From Synechococcus sp. CBW1004 (GTDB lineage: Bacteria; Cyanobacteriota; Cyanobacteriia; PCC-6307; Cyanobiaceae): DNA of 64,000 bases. The notes under the pieces were generated by a model, which saw only the letters and a program-made list of their open reading frames with translations, did not search any database and had not been told where the DNA came from. Below, piece after piece: positions 51,328-60,107 of this stretch. Numbering within the stretch: the first letter of the stretch is position 1; every line of letters begins with the position of its first letter. The translations under genes were made by a program, and so were the position numbers. Location of the stretch: contig NZ_CP060397.1 of the NCBI RefSeq assembly GCF_015840715.1, forward strand, positions 1,178,001 to 1,242,000. Reading direction: 5' to 3'.

Positions 51328-51522
51328 TCACATCCTTGGGGAATCAGCGGCCACACGATCAGGGGCATCGTCGCTCGAGCCATTGTCGACCACGATCATT
51401 TCCAGGCTCATGGCTTGCTGCTTCAGGCAGGATGCGATGCTTTCCAGAAGCCAATCGCCACCGTTGTAGGTGGGGATCACCACCGTGATCAGTGGAGACT
51501 CAAAGGCGCTGGTGATCACCAT
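51328..51522 (-). pseudogene. Truncated GT2 glycosyltransferase (N-terminal stub)
   Basis: The frame encodes only about 64 residues: ITVVIPTYNGGDWLLESIASCLKQQAMSLEMIVVDNGSSDDAPDRVAA and then a short unrelated end. This is the first nucleotide-binding strand of a GT2 enzyme, without the DXD region, and it closely resembles the start of the gene at 48776-49822 (TYNGGDWLLDTISSCLDQ). It is a duplicated or deleted remnant. Its first codon touches the stop of the upstream GT4 gene (51522). Confidence 0.75.
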
Positions 51523-52688
51523 CAGCCTGCTGATGGAGTGATCAACTGTTCCAGGGCCTTCACGTTGGAATCCCAGCTGAACTGATGGCTGAGCATCTGG
51601 GCACCCTCGCCGAGGCTGGCTGTTGTGGAACGATCGCGATCCACTCGCGCCATGGCCTCAGCGAGCGCATGAGGGTTTGCCGGCGGAATCAGAAGACCGC
51701 TCACACCATCGTGAACAAGGAAGCTGATTCCCCCCACGGAGCTTGCCAGCACCGGCCGACCACAGGCCATCGCTTCCAGAATCACGGTAGGAAGTGGATC
51801 ATCAAGGGAGGGCACCACCACCACATGACAGATTCGGTAGTGCTCAGCGAGACTGGATCGTGGCTGGGGGCCATGCCATGTCACAACCTTGCTTAGGCCC
51901 AGCTGGCTGATCTGTGTGACGAGTTCACGCTCATAAAAAGGTGTTCCCTCACCCAACAGATCCAGCAGGATCTCAAAGCCTGCTTGCCTGGTCTGGGCCA
52001 GTGCTTTGAGCAGGATGTCCACACCCTTGACCGGATCCAGCCGGCCCACAAAAAGTAGCCGGAGCGGCTTCTGCTGCCAGTGTTCCTCCAGTGTGATGCT
52101 GGGTTCCTTCAAGCCAATCTCGGGTGGATCCAGGCCGTTGGGGATCAGTGCGATGCGCTCCGGTGGCACGCCATGGGCCTGGATGCGTTCCGCCATGACA
52201 GGAGAAAGGGCCACCGATACCGCGGCTCGGCGATGGGCATAGCCGGTGGTGCGACGATAGAGCCAGCTGACAGCAGGGTCGTAACTACCAGGCGGGCGGT
52301 GAAAGATGTCGCCGTGGCTGATCATCAGCAGACGTACCCTTGGGCCAAACCACCACGCCACCGCTGCCGCCAGCGGGTGGCTATGGCAGATCACAGTTGC
52401 TGGTGGATTCTTCAGTTCGCGATGCGTTTCTCGCAAGGCCAGCAGGATCCACAACAATTGCCGGGGGAGATGGGCGAAGCGGCGTAGAGAAGAGAGGTTG
52501 GGTATCTGGAGAAGACGAAGACGCAGCTGCATTTGGCTGCTCGCCAATTGCTGTCTGCGCTCGCGGGTCAGCCCATCGCTGATCAGGCACACCGCTTGGT
52601 GGCGGCTGAGGCCGAGAGCCTGCTGCCAGGCCACATTGGCGACGGCACCACCGGATCCGAGCCCCTCGCAGATCACAATCACGCCCAT
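51522..52688 (-). CDS. GT4 glycosyltransferase
   Basis: This 388-residue enzyme opens MGVIVICEGLGSGGAVANVAWQQALGLSRHQAV, a typical WcaL/RfaB-like start. Further motifs are VICHSHPLAAAVAWWFGPRVRLLMISHGDIFH, LALIPNGLDP-like IALIPNGLDPPEIGL, LRLLFVGRLDPVKGVDILLKAL and the EX7E region DPLPTVILEAMACGRPVLASSVGGI. The stop overlaps the GT2 stub start. Its start overlaps the end of the GT2 gene at 52679 by 10 bases. Confidence 0.92.
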   Translation of the reverse strand: MGVIVICEGLGSGGAVANVAWQQALGLSRHQAVCLISDGLTRERRQQLASSQMQLRLRLLQIPNLSSLRRFAHLPRQLLWILLALRETHRELKNPPATVICHSHPLAAAVAWWFGPRVRLLMISHGDIFHRPPGSYDPAVSWLYRRTTGYAHRRAAVSVALSPVMAERIQAHGVPPERIALIPNGLDPPEIGLKEPSITLEEHWQQKPLRLLFVGRLDPVKGVDILLKALAQTRQAGFEILLDLLGEGTPFYERELVTQISQLGLSKVVTWHGPQPRSSLAEHYRICHVVVVPSLDDPLPTVILEAMACGRPVLASSVGGISFLVHDGVSGLLIPPANPHALAEAMARVDRDRSTTASLGEGAQMLSHQFSWDSNVKALEQLITPSAG

Positions 52689-53626
52689 GATTGGCCGTTG
52701 GGCAGAGGCAAAAGAGCCCGTGCGAGAGATCCCATGGTGGGCCTCGGATGGCGGAGCAATCGCAGAGCGGGGGCTGCTTGAATGCCCATCATCACGATGA
52801 CCAGGATCTGCCAGCGGCGCTGTTGGCGGATCGCCTCAGCAAGATAACTCCAGAGAATATGGCTGAGGGAAAGGCGAAAGTGGCGCCGATAGAGGCTGGG
52901 GAAATGCACACAGAAAGCGCTAAACAGGGCACGGCTGCGACAAGCCTTCTGCAGTGGTGTCAGAGGTGCCCAGACGCCTCCCTGGTGCAGGCGATACACG
53001 CTGAGCTCGCCGGTGATCACACCGGCATCCCCGTGGCAGGCGCCCAGAAGATACAGCGGACGATCCAGACAGTACTGACGAAAGATCCACTCCGGTAGCT
53101 GTATGACTTCGCGGCGCATCAACACGCTGGAGAAATGGAAGCTGTAGCCATCGATCAGCTGCGCAAAGCTGATGCGCTGACAACCGGCTGGCGGTCCGAT
53201 CCGCTCCGCATGCGGAGCGGGTGTGGGCCGCTGATCGACCACCCGGGTCGATCCTCCGCAGAACGACAGGCTGGCGTCGTGCGCGAGCAGTGCCACCTGA
53301 AGCTCCAGCTTGCCTGGCTCGCTCCACCAGTCGTCGCCCTCGAGAAAGGCCACATAGGAAGCCTGGGCCGCCTGCAGCAGACGGGCAAAGTTGCGGTGGA
53401 AACCGAGGGCACCGCCGGGGCTGGAGAACACGCGGATGCGGTGATCGAGGGCTGCTGCCTGACTGGCGATCGCTGCGGTGTTGTCGCTGGAGTCGTCTTC
53501 GCCGATCAGCAGCTCCCAGGCCTGCAGAGTCTGCGCCTGCACCGAAGCAATGGCCTGCTGCAGGTAGGAGCCGTGATTGCGGGTGAGCATCAGCACGCTC
53601 ACCAGGGGGGGGGCGGCTGCCATCAC
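52679..53626 (-). CDS. GT2 glycosyltransferase
   Basis: This 315-residue GT-A enzyme begins PLVSVLMLTRNHGSYLQQAIASVQAQTLQAWELLIGEDDSSDNT, with ASYVAFLEGDDWWSEPGKLELQ (DXD as EGDD). It belongs to the subgroup with VLMLTRNH starts, shared with the gene at 59034 (ISVLMMTRNHQAYLEQAVMSVL), so the two are paralogues. The C-terminal part (RRHFRLSLSHILWSYLAEAIRQQ) is helical. The stop lies 4 bases into the GT4 gene upstream region; the start (53626) overlaps the preceding gene's stop at 53623. Confidence 0.9.
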   Translation of the reverse strand: MMAAAPPLVSVLMLTRNHGSYLQQAIASVQAQTLQAWELLIGEDDSSDNTAAIASQAAALDHRIRVFSSPGGALGFHRNFARLLQAAQASYVAFLEGDDWWSEPGKLELQVALLAHDASLSFCGGSTRVVDQRPTPAPHAERIGPPAGCQRISFAQLIDGYSFHFSSVLMRREVIQLPEWIFRQYCLDRPLYLLGACHGDAGVITGELSVYRLHQGGVWAPLTPLQKACRSRALFSAFCVHFPSLYRRHFRLSLSHILWSYLAEAIRQQRRWQILVIVMMGIQAAPALRLLRHPRPTMGSLARALLPLPNGQSWA

Positions 53627-54618
53627 CCGGAGGCCACCTGGGGATGACGCGGATGATGAAGGGCTGCGAGAGACCCAACCGTTCGCGGACCCAGGAGGCG
53701 GCGCAGGCTCTGATAGGCGGGCAGCTGCCAGGCTGCCGATCCGGGAGGATCAGCGCTGCCGCTGTAGCGGGCCAGGGCCAACAGGCCATCCGCCAGGGCA
53801 CCTTCGCCGATGGCATCCAGCTGGCGGGCTCTGAGAAAGCACCAGCGGGAGAAGAGCGCCAGCTCCGGAACCTGCCGATCCATCCCCGCCAGCAGCGCAC
53901 AGGCGTGAAGACGCGGCAGGAAGATCGCTTCATCGCGCAGAAAGGCGGCCTCGGCGCCGCGGGTGACGCGGTTGGGAGAATCGTGGTCGACCTGCACCGA
54001 GACCGTGGTGCCACAGTGAATCAGCTGGGGGCGCAGGGCGCCCATGCGTGCCTCCAGATCCCAGTCTTCCGGGCGGTAACTCGGCCAGGGGCCGGCTGCA
54101 TCGCTAATCCAGCGGCGAAACAGGGGCGTGTGGGTGTGCCACCAGCGCTCCAGCAACAGCAGAGGAAACAGGCTTGCAATCGCTTCATCGGTGCGCCGGC
54201 TGGCCGGATCCAGCACCTGGCCTGCAGCCGTCTCCAGACGCGAGGTGCCATAGGCAATCGCGCACTCGGGATGCGCCTTGAGAGCTGCCACCTGATCGGT
54301 GAATTTGTTGGGCAGGAGGTAGTCATCGCTGTCGAGGTACTGGATGTAGGCACCGTGGGCCTGCAGGCGGCCGGTTTCGCGGGCCGGGCCGGCACCGGCA
54401 TTGGCCTGGCGGATTACACGGATCTCCTCGGGATGGGCAGTCTGCAGCTCGGCCAGCACCTCAGGTGTGGCATCCGTGGAGCCGTCGTCGACCAGCAGGA
54501 TCTCGATCGGGCGATATGTCTGCGCCAGCACCGAAGCCACGGCCCGGCGCACCATCTTCGGCCGGTTGTACACCGGGATGATGGTGGAAACGAGATCGGG
54601 CTGGATCACTGCTTGCAC
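53623..54618 (-). CDS. GT2 glycosyltransferase
   Basis: This 331-residue GT-A enzyme has LVSTIIPVYNRPKMVRRAVASVLAQTYRPIEILLVDDGSTDATPEVL, AYIQYLDSDDYLLPNKF (DXD) and the acidic YRPEDWDLEARMGAL. About 70 C-terminal helical residues end HHPRHPQVASG. Start and stop junctions with the neighbours are 4-base overlaps or short gaps, consistent with one operon. Donor and acceptor are unknown. Confidence 0.92.
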   Translation of the reverse strand: MQAVIQPDLVSTIIPVYNRPKMVRRAVASVLAQTYRPIEILLVDDGSTDATPEVLAELQTAHPEEIRVIRQANAGAGPARETGRLQAHGAYIQYLDSDDYLLPNKFTDQVAALKAHPECAIAYGTSRLETAAGQVLDPASRRTDEAIASLFPLLLLERWWHTHTPLFRRWISDAAGPWPSYRPEDWDLEARMGALRPQLIHCGTTVSVQVDHDSPNRVTRGAEAAFLRDEAIFLPRLHACALLAGMDRQVPELALFSRWCFLRARQLDAIGEGALADGLLALARYSGSADPPGSAAWQLPAYQSLRRLLGPRTVGSLAALHHPRHPQVASG

Positions 54619-54630
54619 GGCACGATTCGC

Positions 54631-55299
54631 TCAGAGATAGGGTTCATCAGGTTGGCGGCTCCGCACCACACGGGCAGGAGCGCCATAGGTGAGAACCCTT
54701 TCGGGCATATCCGAAAGCACCAGGGCGCCAGCGCCAACCACGGTGTCCTGGCCGATCTGGATTCGTTGGATCAGCTGAGCGCCAAGGCCGACGAAGCTGC
54801 GGGCACCGATCCGTACGCGCCCGCCCGTGACCACCCCTGGCGCGAGGCTGGCGTAGGGGCTCATCGTGGAGTCGTGGTCGAGACTTGCTCGGGTGTTCAG
54901 CAGAGCTCCTTCCTCCAGCATGCAGCCTGCGCCCACATGGGCCTGTGCCATCACCACAACGCCTGCGACCAGATGGGCATCGGGCGCCACCACGGCTGAG
55001 GGATCTACCAGGGTGGGAAAGATCGCGGTGGGCAGCTCTCTCCGGATACGTTCACTGATCGCCTGGCGCTGAAAGTTATCGCCGATGGCCACCAGCAGGT
55101 GTTGCACGCCATGGCACCCGCACAACCGGGGCAGATCAGTCTCACCGCCGAGGATGGGCAGGCCATGCACCTGGGATCCGGGCGCCTTAAAGGAATCGAT
55201 CAGGCCCACGGGCTGGAAACCGCCGTGGCGCTGCAGCAGGGCCAGCAGGGCATGGGCATGGCCGCTGGCACCGATGATCAGCAAGGGAGCAGCCATCAA
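54631..55299 (-). CDS. NeuD/PglD-type sugar O- or N-acyltransferase
   Basis: This 222-residue protein has the N-terminal Rossmann-like half PLLIIGASGHAHALLALLQRHGGFQPVGLIDS and HLLVAIGDNFQRQAISERIRREL, then the left-handed beta-helix: VDPSAVVAPDAHLVAGVVVMAQAHVGAGCMLEEG, and a catalytic His in NTRASLDHDSTMSPYASLAPG. Such enzymes acetylate bacillosamine, perosamine or sialic acid. A decayed copy lies at 58765-59020. It overlaps the start of the following gene by 4 bases. Confidence 0.9.
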   Translation of the reverse strand: MMAAPLLIIGASGHAHALLALLQRHGGFQPVGLIDSFKAPGSQVHGLPILGGETDLPRLCGCHGVQHLLVAIGDNFQRQAISERIRRELPTAIFPTLVDPSAVVAPDAHLVAGVVVMAQAHVGAGCMLEEGALLNTRASLDHDSTMSPYASLAPGVVTGGRVRIGARSFVGLGAQLIQRIQIGQDTVVGAGALVLSDMPERVLTYGAPARVVRSRQPDEPYL

Positions 55300-56264
55300 G
55301 CGGGGAGGGAATCTGCCGGTACCGATTCCGGCGGTGGATAGAGGGCGGCGATGCTGGCGACCGCGGGCGGATGGCGGTCGTACTGATGCAGGATGGCCGG
55401 CACCGCATCATCAACGGCGATGCGGCCGTCGTCCTCCACGGACAGGGCTTCGGGGGGGACCTCCCCCACCGTGGCGAGCTGGGAGTGCCAGGGCATCAGC
55501 ACCAGATCCGCGGGTGGATCCCGGCGCAGGATCATGTTGTGATAGGCCTGATCCCAGATGGGAATCAGCACGCTGCGCCGCTCCACGGCACGGCGGCCTA
55601 TTTCAGCGCAGAACTGATCGAGATAGGCGAGAACGGAGCGGAAGCTGCCGATGGTGACGCCGGAGCAGAGCACAGGGAGATCGACGAGCCGCTCGAAACC
55701 GGATTCGCCATAGGTGGAGCGGATCCAGTGGGCATTGATCGGGCTCTCGTCCATTGTGTTGTACTCCTGCCCGGTGCAACAGCCGCTGTGCATCGAGGCG
55801 AACGGATCAGCCTGAAAGACCACATCGCGGCTGTCGCTGAGCAGGACGGCATCGGGCGGCGCAGAGAGGGAGCGCAACAGGCGACGTGCAATAAAGAAAC
55901 GGCGGTTGAGGATGAACATGCGCTGGCTGCTCAGGCCGAGCGGCGAGGGCTTTTCATCCGCCAGACTGAGGTGTTCCGACATACCCGGCAGAAGCGCCAG
56001 AGCCCGCGAGCGCAACCGGGCCAGACCGCGCTGCAGCTTGAAGCGGAGCCCCTGGGCGTGCTGAATATCTCTGATAGTAGTGCGAAGCGGATGCAGCGTG
56101 AGGGCCGGGAAGCGGGCGCAGCAGGGCGCGAGCACCGGCAGATCTCGTTGGTGAACAATGGCGAGGATCGAGGCCTCCGGGCAGAACCGGGCTGCCGAGG
56201 CCAGAAAGGGCCAGATGTCTGCCGGGCGGTAGCTCACGGCCGTCGTGATGATCAGAGAGTTCAT
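55296..56264 (-). CDS. Putative glycosyltransferase, unassigned family
   Basis: This protein of 322 residues begins MNSLIITTAVSYRPADIWPFLASAARFCP. It includes PDAVLLSDSRDVVFQADPFASMHSG (a DXD-like acidic cluster at the end of a strand), a VLCSGVTIGSFRSVLAYLDQF segment and PIWDQAYHNMILRR, features of GT-A enzymes in which DQ and LHQYDRH close the site. No specific CAZy family is recognised with confidence. The start at 56264 overlaps the upstream GT2 stop (ATGA); an earlier ATG at 56288 would overlap more. Confidence 0.65.
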   Translation of the reverse strand: MNSLIITTAVSYRPADIWPFLASAARFCPEASILAIVHQRDLPVLAPCCARFPALTLHPLRTTIRDIQHAQGLRFKLQRGLARLRSRALALLPGMSEHLSLADEKPSPLGLSSQRMFILNRRFFIARRLLRSLSAPPDAVLLSDSRDVVFQADPFASMHSGCCTGQEYNTMDESPINAHWIRSTYGESGFERLVDLPVLCSGVTIGSFRSVLAYLDQFCAEIGRRAVERRSVLIPIWDQAYHNMILRRDPPADLVLMPWHSQLATVGEVPPEALSVEDDGRIAVDDAVPAILHQYDRHPPAVASIAALYPPPESVPADSLPA

Positions 56265-56998
56265 CGATGGTGGCCGATCGGAGAGCAATGCAGGTAACGG
56301 GCAGGCGCCACGCTGGCCGCCTGATGCAGCAGATCAAAATCAGCGAAGTAAGAATCGCCCCAGCCCCGGCACTGCACCGCCAGCGAACGGCGGATCATGG
56401 CGTTGAGTGAATCCACCTCGCCGCGTTTGAAACCCACCTTTGGCATCAGTACCTGGCCATGCACGCCATGCTTGGCATGGTCGTAATCAATAGGACAGAA
56501 CACAAGATCACAATCACCACCAGCAAACCCATCGACCATGGCGGCGAGAGCCTCAGGATAGAGCACATTATCGTCGTCGAGAAAAACTAGATATTCACCG
56601 CGTGCCTGGAAGATGCCTACATTGCGCTGGTGGTTTCCATAGTGGCGGATCGGCGGAGTACTGAAGAAACGACGGCGGGACTCCTGATTGGAGGCGGCTA
56701 GCTGACGCAAAGATGGGTACATGCCGTCGCTGACAATCACGTGCTCCCAGTGGGAATAGGACTGAGTATCCACTGAGGCGATGGCCTCCTGCAAGGTTTG
56801 CAGACGTCCGCAGGTGGGAGTGATGACAGTAATCAGGCCGGGCACAGGGGTGCGACGTTGGAGATAGCAGACGCGAAAGAGCAGAGGTCGATTATAGAAC
56901 TCAAAGCGCAGATGGCGCCAAGTTTCGGCGTGCCCGGCAAGCAACCTACCCAGAATACGCCTTAAACGCTGAAACTTGATAATCGCATGACTCAGCAT
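56261..56998 (-). CDS. GT2 glycosyltransferase
   Basis: This 245-residue enzyme has an N-terminal extension (~50 residues) and then LITVITPTCGRLQTLQEAIASVDTQSYSHWEHVIVSDG, then YLVFLDDDNVLYPEALAAMVDGF (DXD), with a conserved HRRNVGI-like HQRNVGIFQA. The short C-terminus contains GWGDSYFADFDLLHQA. It seems complete for a small GT2. Its stop overlaps the start of the next gene by 4 bases. The 5' end lies in A/T-richer sequence close to the membrane protein at 57059. Confidence 0.88.
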   Translation of the reverse strand: MLSHAIIKFQRLRRILGRLLAGHAETWRHLRFEFYNRPLLFRVCYLQRRTPVPGLITVITPTCGRLQTLQEAIASVDTQSYSHWEHVIVSDGMYPSLRQLAASNQESRRRFFSTPPIRHYGNHQRNVGIFQARGEYLVFLDDDNVLYPEALAAMVDGFAGGDCDLVFCPIDYDHAKHGVHGQVLMPKVGFKRGEVDSLNAMIRRSLAVQCRGWGDSYFADFDLLHQAASVAPARYLHCSPIGHHR

Positions 56999-57058
56999 AG
57001 ATAAACAGCAGGCTCTTGCAGGAAGAAAGTCGGAAAGGATAAAATTAAGAAGCTACGA

Positions 57059-58684
57059 TCAGTTAGAACTACAAAGCCCTATGAATTCCATTGGATTTCC
57101 AATTGAATCATTGCTAAGCTCGTTAGTAGCAAAAAGCTTTTGACCAGGATTGCCTTCCAAGGCAAAGTGGGACAGTACTTGGTTGTGATACTGAGGGGGA
57201 TAAATCACACAGGTTGATGATGTATCAATAGAACTTAGCTTCGCAACCGAAACGGATGGTCCTCTGCCGTCAGGAAAATGGATGAACCTGTAAAATCCAG
57301 CATGCGCATATATGAAAGGATTCTCTATATCAAGAAGATAAATAGAGCGCGGCATTAATCGTTTTGAAGCGTCAAATGATTGACTTAATCCATGGCTTCC
57401 CATATAAGATCGACTGCGCTCTGCATATCTCACAAAGTAATCATATTGAAAGCAAATGATTTGATAAGAAAGCAAGAGGATCAACGAAAAAACAACGAGT
57501 ACTCGGAGCCGCCCTTGAGAAATGCGGCAAACAATGGCAAGGCCATAGCAAGAAAGTAGGAAAATATAATAACCAAGCAAGATAGATCGCAATGAATGAG
57601 GCGTACCTTCGGCGGTTAAAGCAGCTGCTATGGGCGAGAAAATTAAACCAACAATAAGAAGTTTTAGAAATTTATCATTACGCGGAAAGCCTTTTGCTAT
57701 TAAGGTTAATAGCAAGAAAATAAAAAGTAGAAATGTAATCCAAAGAACAATTCCGCCATATCCAGTTGAATGGCGAAGATTCGGATCACCACGAAAGACA
57801 AGAAAATCAGGGGACCAATAACTAAGATAGTTTCGAAGAAAATAATAAGCTTTCTTTAAGGGAGATATATTGGAGTAGAGATAAGAGACAGACCTGAATC
57901 TAATAAGTAGAGCTTGACCATTGATCAATGCAAATATTGAATACGGAATCAGGGCAATCAAGAAGCCAGCAGTTAATGCTAGCAAGCGGCGCAAAGTTGA
58001 CTGATTATAATAGAGAGCCCAAATTGAAAGGATCGACAAGAATGACAACAGTCGTCCAGTCGGGTACGAATAAACTGATAAAGCGAGTGATATGCCAGCG
58101 ATTATAGATGAAATGTAGTAAAAAGATGAACTATACGAATGAGCTGAAGACCGATGTATTTCAAAGGCCTTGTAAACGAAAAGAAGGCATACAGAAAAAA
58201 GGGCTAACTGGGAAATTACCTCAAAAGCAAGTCGAGAAACGACAAATATAGAAGGTAGAAAAGAAAAGGATAGAATTGAGTAGATAAGTATGATTTTAGA
58301 GCCGTTAAAGATCCTCCAAACTAGTCGGCATGTAGCCAATAAAGCCAGAGAGAAAAAGAGAGAGCTTGTGAGCCGAAGGGTGAACTCTGAGGGGGGGAGA
58401 AGCTTAAAGAGGAGGGCGGCACTATAAATGTAGATAGGGGCCTTAAAGTCATTAAAGCTTTGGAAATAAAGAGGAAATAAGTGGCCGTATTCATCTCTGC
58501 CAGATGTGGCGACTAAGCCGGCATTATAGCCAATAGCAGACTCGTCAATGTAGAGACCCAGCGGAACAGAGTCGAGCCGATAATAATGAGCGAAAATGAC
58601 CAGAAGCAAAAGCAGAACGACGCAAGGCCACGCAGCGCGTGAACGAAAATAAGTTATTGATGCTGAGAATCTTTGCGGAAGCAC
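57059..58684 (-). CDS. GT39/PMT-like membrane glycosyltransferase
   Basis: This 541-residue protein has about 11 membrane segments and the first-loop motif GLYIDESAIGYNAGL, in which the DE pair fits the catalytic Asp of the ArnT/PMT (GT-C) fold. The extracellular C-terminal part (from MPRSIYLLDIENPFIYAHAG) is soluble. It would transfer a sugar from a lipid-linked donor to a lipid or protein acceptor in the periplasm. It is A/T-rich with unusual codons compared with neighbours, so it may have been acquired horizontally. Its start at 58684 borders the NeuD relic. Confidence 0.85.
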   Translation of the reverse strand: MLPQRFSASITYFRSRAAWPCVVLLLLLVIFAHYYRLDSVPLGLYIDESAIGYNAGLVATSGRDEYGHLFPLYFQSFNDFKAPIYIYSAALLFKLLPPSEFTLRLTSSLFFSLALLATCRLVWRIFNGSKIILIYSILSFSFLPSIFVVSRLAFEVISQLALFSVCLLFVYKAFEIHRSSAHSYSSSFYYISSIIAGISLALSVYSYPTGRLLSFLSILSIWALYYNQSTLRRLLALTAGFLIALIPYSIFALINGQALLIRFRSVSYLYSNISPLKKAYYFLRNYLSYWSPDFLVFRGDPNLRHSTGYGGIVLWITFLLFIFLLLTLIAKGFPRNDKFLKLLIVGLIFSPIAAALTAEGTPHSLRSILLGYYIFLLSCYGLAIVCRISQGRLRVLVVFSLILLLSYQIICFQYDYFVRYAERSRSYMGSHGLSQSFDASKRLMPRSIYLLDIENPFIYAHAGFYRFIHFPDGRGPSVSVAKLSSIDTSSTCVIYPPQYHNQVLSHFALEGNPGQKLFATNELSNDSIGNPMEFIGLCSSN

Positions 58685-58764
58685 TATTTAGCAGGATTGC
58701 TATGAGATGTTTGGCTAAACATAAAGACTGAGCAGATGATGCAGCCCGAATTTAGGGATTGTGG

Positions 58765-59020
58765 CTCCAGAGATGCTTTTGAAACAACGACGGCAGACGG
58801 ATCCAACAGCACAGCGATGCGAGAGGAAGGCAGCAGTTGCGAAAATAGCCGAATCAACCGCTGCCTTTGGGCGTCATCGGCCGATTGCAATGGCCAGATG
58901 TGCTTTTTTTTGCCCTTCTCGGATCGTTGGCATATCGACCTCGCGGCTAAGCACGGGCAGACCATGCACGTGGAGAGCAACCGGATGGGCCGAATCGATC
59001 AGCCCGATCGGTTCAAGAGG
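58765..59020 (-). pseudogene. NeuD-type acyltransferase remnant (frameshifted)
   Basis: Reading from right to left, one frame gives LEPIGLIDSAHPVALHVHGL and PVLSREVDMPTIREGQKKAHLAIAIGR. The homology then shifts by one base, to DDAQRQRLIRLFSQLLPSSR and IAVLLDPSAVVVSKASLE. The intact NeuD protein at 54631-55299 contains GLIDSFKAPGSQVHGLPIL, VAIGDNFQRQAISERIRREL and LVDPSAVVAPDAHL in the same order. The beta-helix is missing after SKASLE. This is a paralogous relic between two glycosyltransferases. Confidence 0.75.
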
Positions 59021-59033
59021 AGCAGCAAAGAGC

Positions 59034-60107
59034 TCATCGGGGAACAGGAGCACTGGACACCAAGGCCCGTAGGCGCATACCGAGCGCAAGCCGCCTGCGC
59101 AACAGCATTGTTATGTATGCAAGTGGTTGAAACCCAAGGCTTGCCAGCAGCAGGCAGAAGCCCAGCGGCGCCCGGCGCAGCAGTCGGGGCGCCTGGCCGA
59201 TCAGGATTGTCCAGCTCTGGTACCAGTGCCGCCGGCGACCTCGCTGCGGCAGGGCCTGGTCCATGCCGAGGATCCAGAGCTCGCGACTGCTCAGCTCGGG
59301 GGTGAAGCGATGGAAGAAATAGGCATCGAGGGCATCGATGCACTGGCGGCTGCGGCGCAGGCGGTTGAGCCGGTCGGCATTGTGCCAGAGGCCGCCTTCG
59401 TGGCGCCGGTAGAAAGAAACTGTGAGGTCAAGAACCACGCAGGATCCTCGCGCCACTAGGTAGCCCATCAACATGGTGATCCAGCCGATGATGTCGGGAA
59501 AACGCGGGTAGGTGAGCAGGTGTTCAGCGCGAATCACCAAGGTGGAGGTGTGTACCGGGTAACGGCGCAGGATGTCGCGAAGAGTATAACTGGGCTTTAC
59601 CGGTAGGCATGGGGTGCGGTTGGCCGTAGCCGCCGCGACGCAGGCAGCTTCAGGGTGGCGATGCAGGAGGTCAAGCTGAAGAGTGAGTTTCTCGGGATGG
59701 ATCCAGTAGTCATCGCCCTCGAGAAGAGCCAGATGGGGAGCGCGGGCATGGGCCACCAGGCGCAGAAAATTGGCCGTGATGCCAACGTTGCGCTCCGCAT
59801 GCAACACGCGGATGTGCTCGGGATGCTGCTGCTGCAGGCGATGGGCCACCTGAAGAGTCTGGTCGCTTGAGGCGTCATCGCCGATCAGCAGTTCGAATGG
59901 CTCCGTGAACTGCTGGGTGAGCACACTCATCACTGCCTGCTCGAGATAGGCCTGGTGATTGCGAGTCATCATCAGCACGCTGATGACGGGTTGCTGCATC
60001 AGGCGGCCTGGCTCCGAAATTTCTATGGCGGGAATCGCAAGCATCTGCTCACGGGTGATCCAGCCGGCCTCAGGCCACGACCAGGCCCTATCACGTTGGC
60101 TGATCAT
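59034..60107 (-). CDS. GT2 glycosyltransferase
   Basis: From the ATG at 60107 the protein has 357 residues. The first ~45 residues precede the core ISVLMMTRNHQAYLEQAVMSVLTQQFTEPFELLIGDDASSDQT; then ALLEGDDYWIHPEKLTLQLDL (DXD) and RRHEGGLWHNADRLNRLRRS. Its C-terminal basic helices LGFCLLLASLGFQPLAYITMLLRR may lie at the membrane. The start overlaps the downstream gene's stop (ATGA at 60104). It resembles the gene at 52679-53626 closely in its first half. Confidence 0.9.
   Translation of the reverse strand: MISQRDRAWSWPEAGWITREQMLAIPAIEISEPGRLMQQPVISVLMMTRNHQAYLEQAVMSVLTQQFTEPFELLIGDDASSDQTLQVAHRLQQQHPEHIRVLHAERNVGITANFLRLVAHARAPHLALLEGDDYWIHPEKLTLQLDLLHRHPEAACVAAATANRTPCLPVKPSYTLRDILRRYPVHTSTLVIRAEHLLTYPRFPDIIGWITMLMGYLVARGSCVVLDLTVSFYRRHEGGLWHNADRLNRLRRSRQCIDALDAYFFHRFTPELSSRELWILGMDQALPQRGRRRHWYQSWTILIGQAPRLLRRAPLGFCLLLASLGFQPLAYITMLLRRRLALGMRLRALVSSAPVPR

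Noticed and set aside
53644-54999. Long plus-strand frame opposite the GT2 and NeuD genes
   Set aside because: Its translation has no recognisable domain, and the minus-strand genes show clear GT2 and NeuD motifs.
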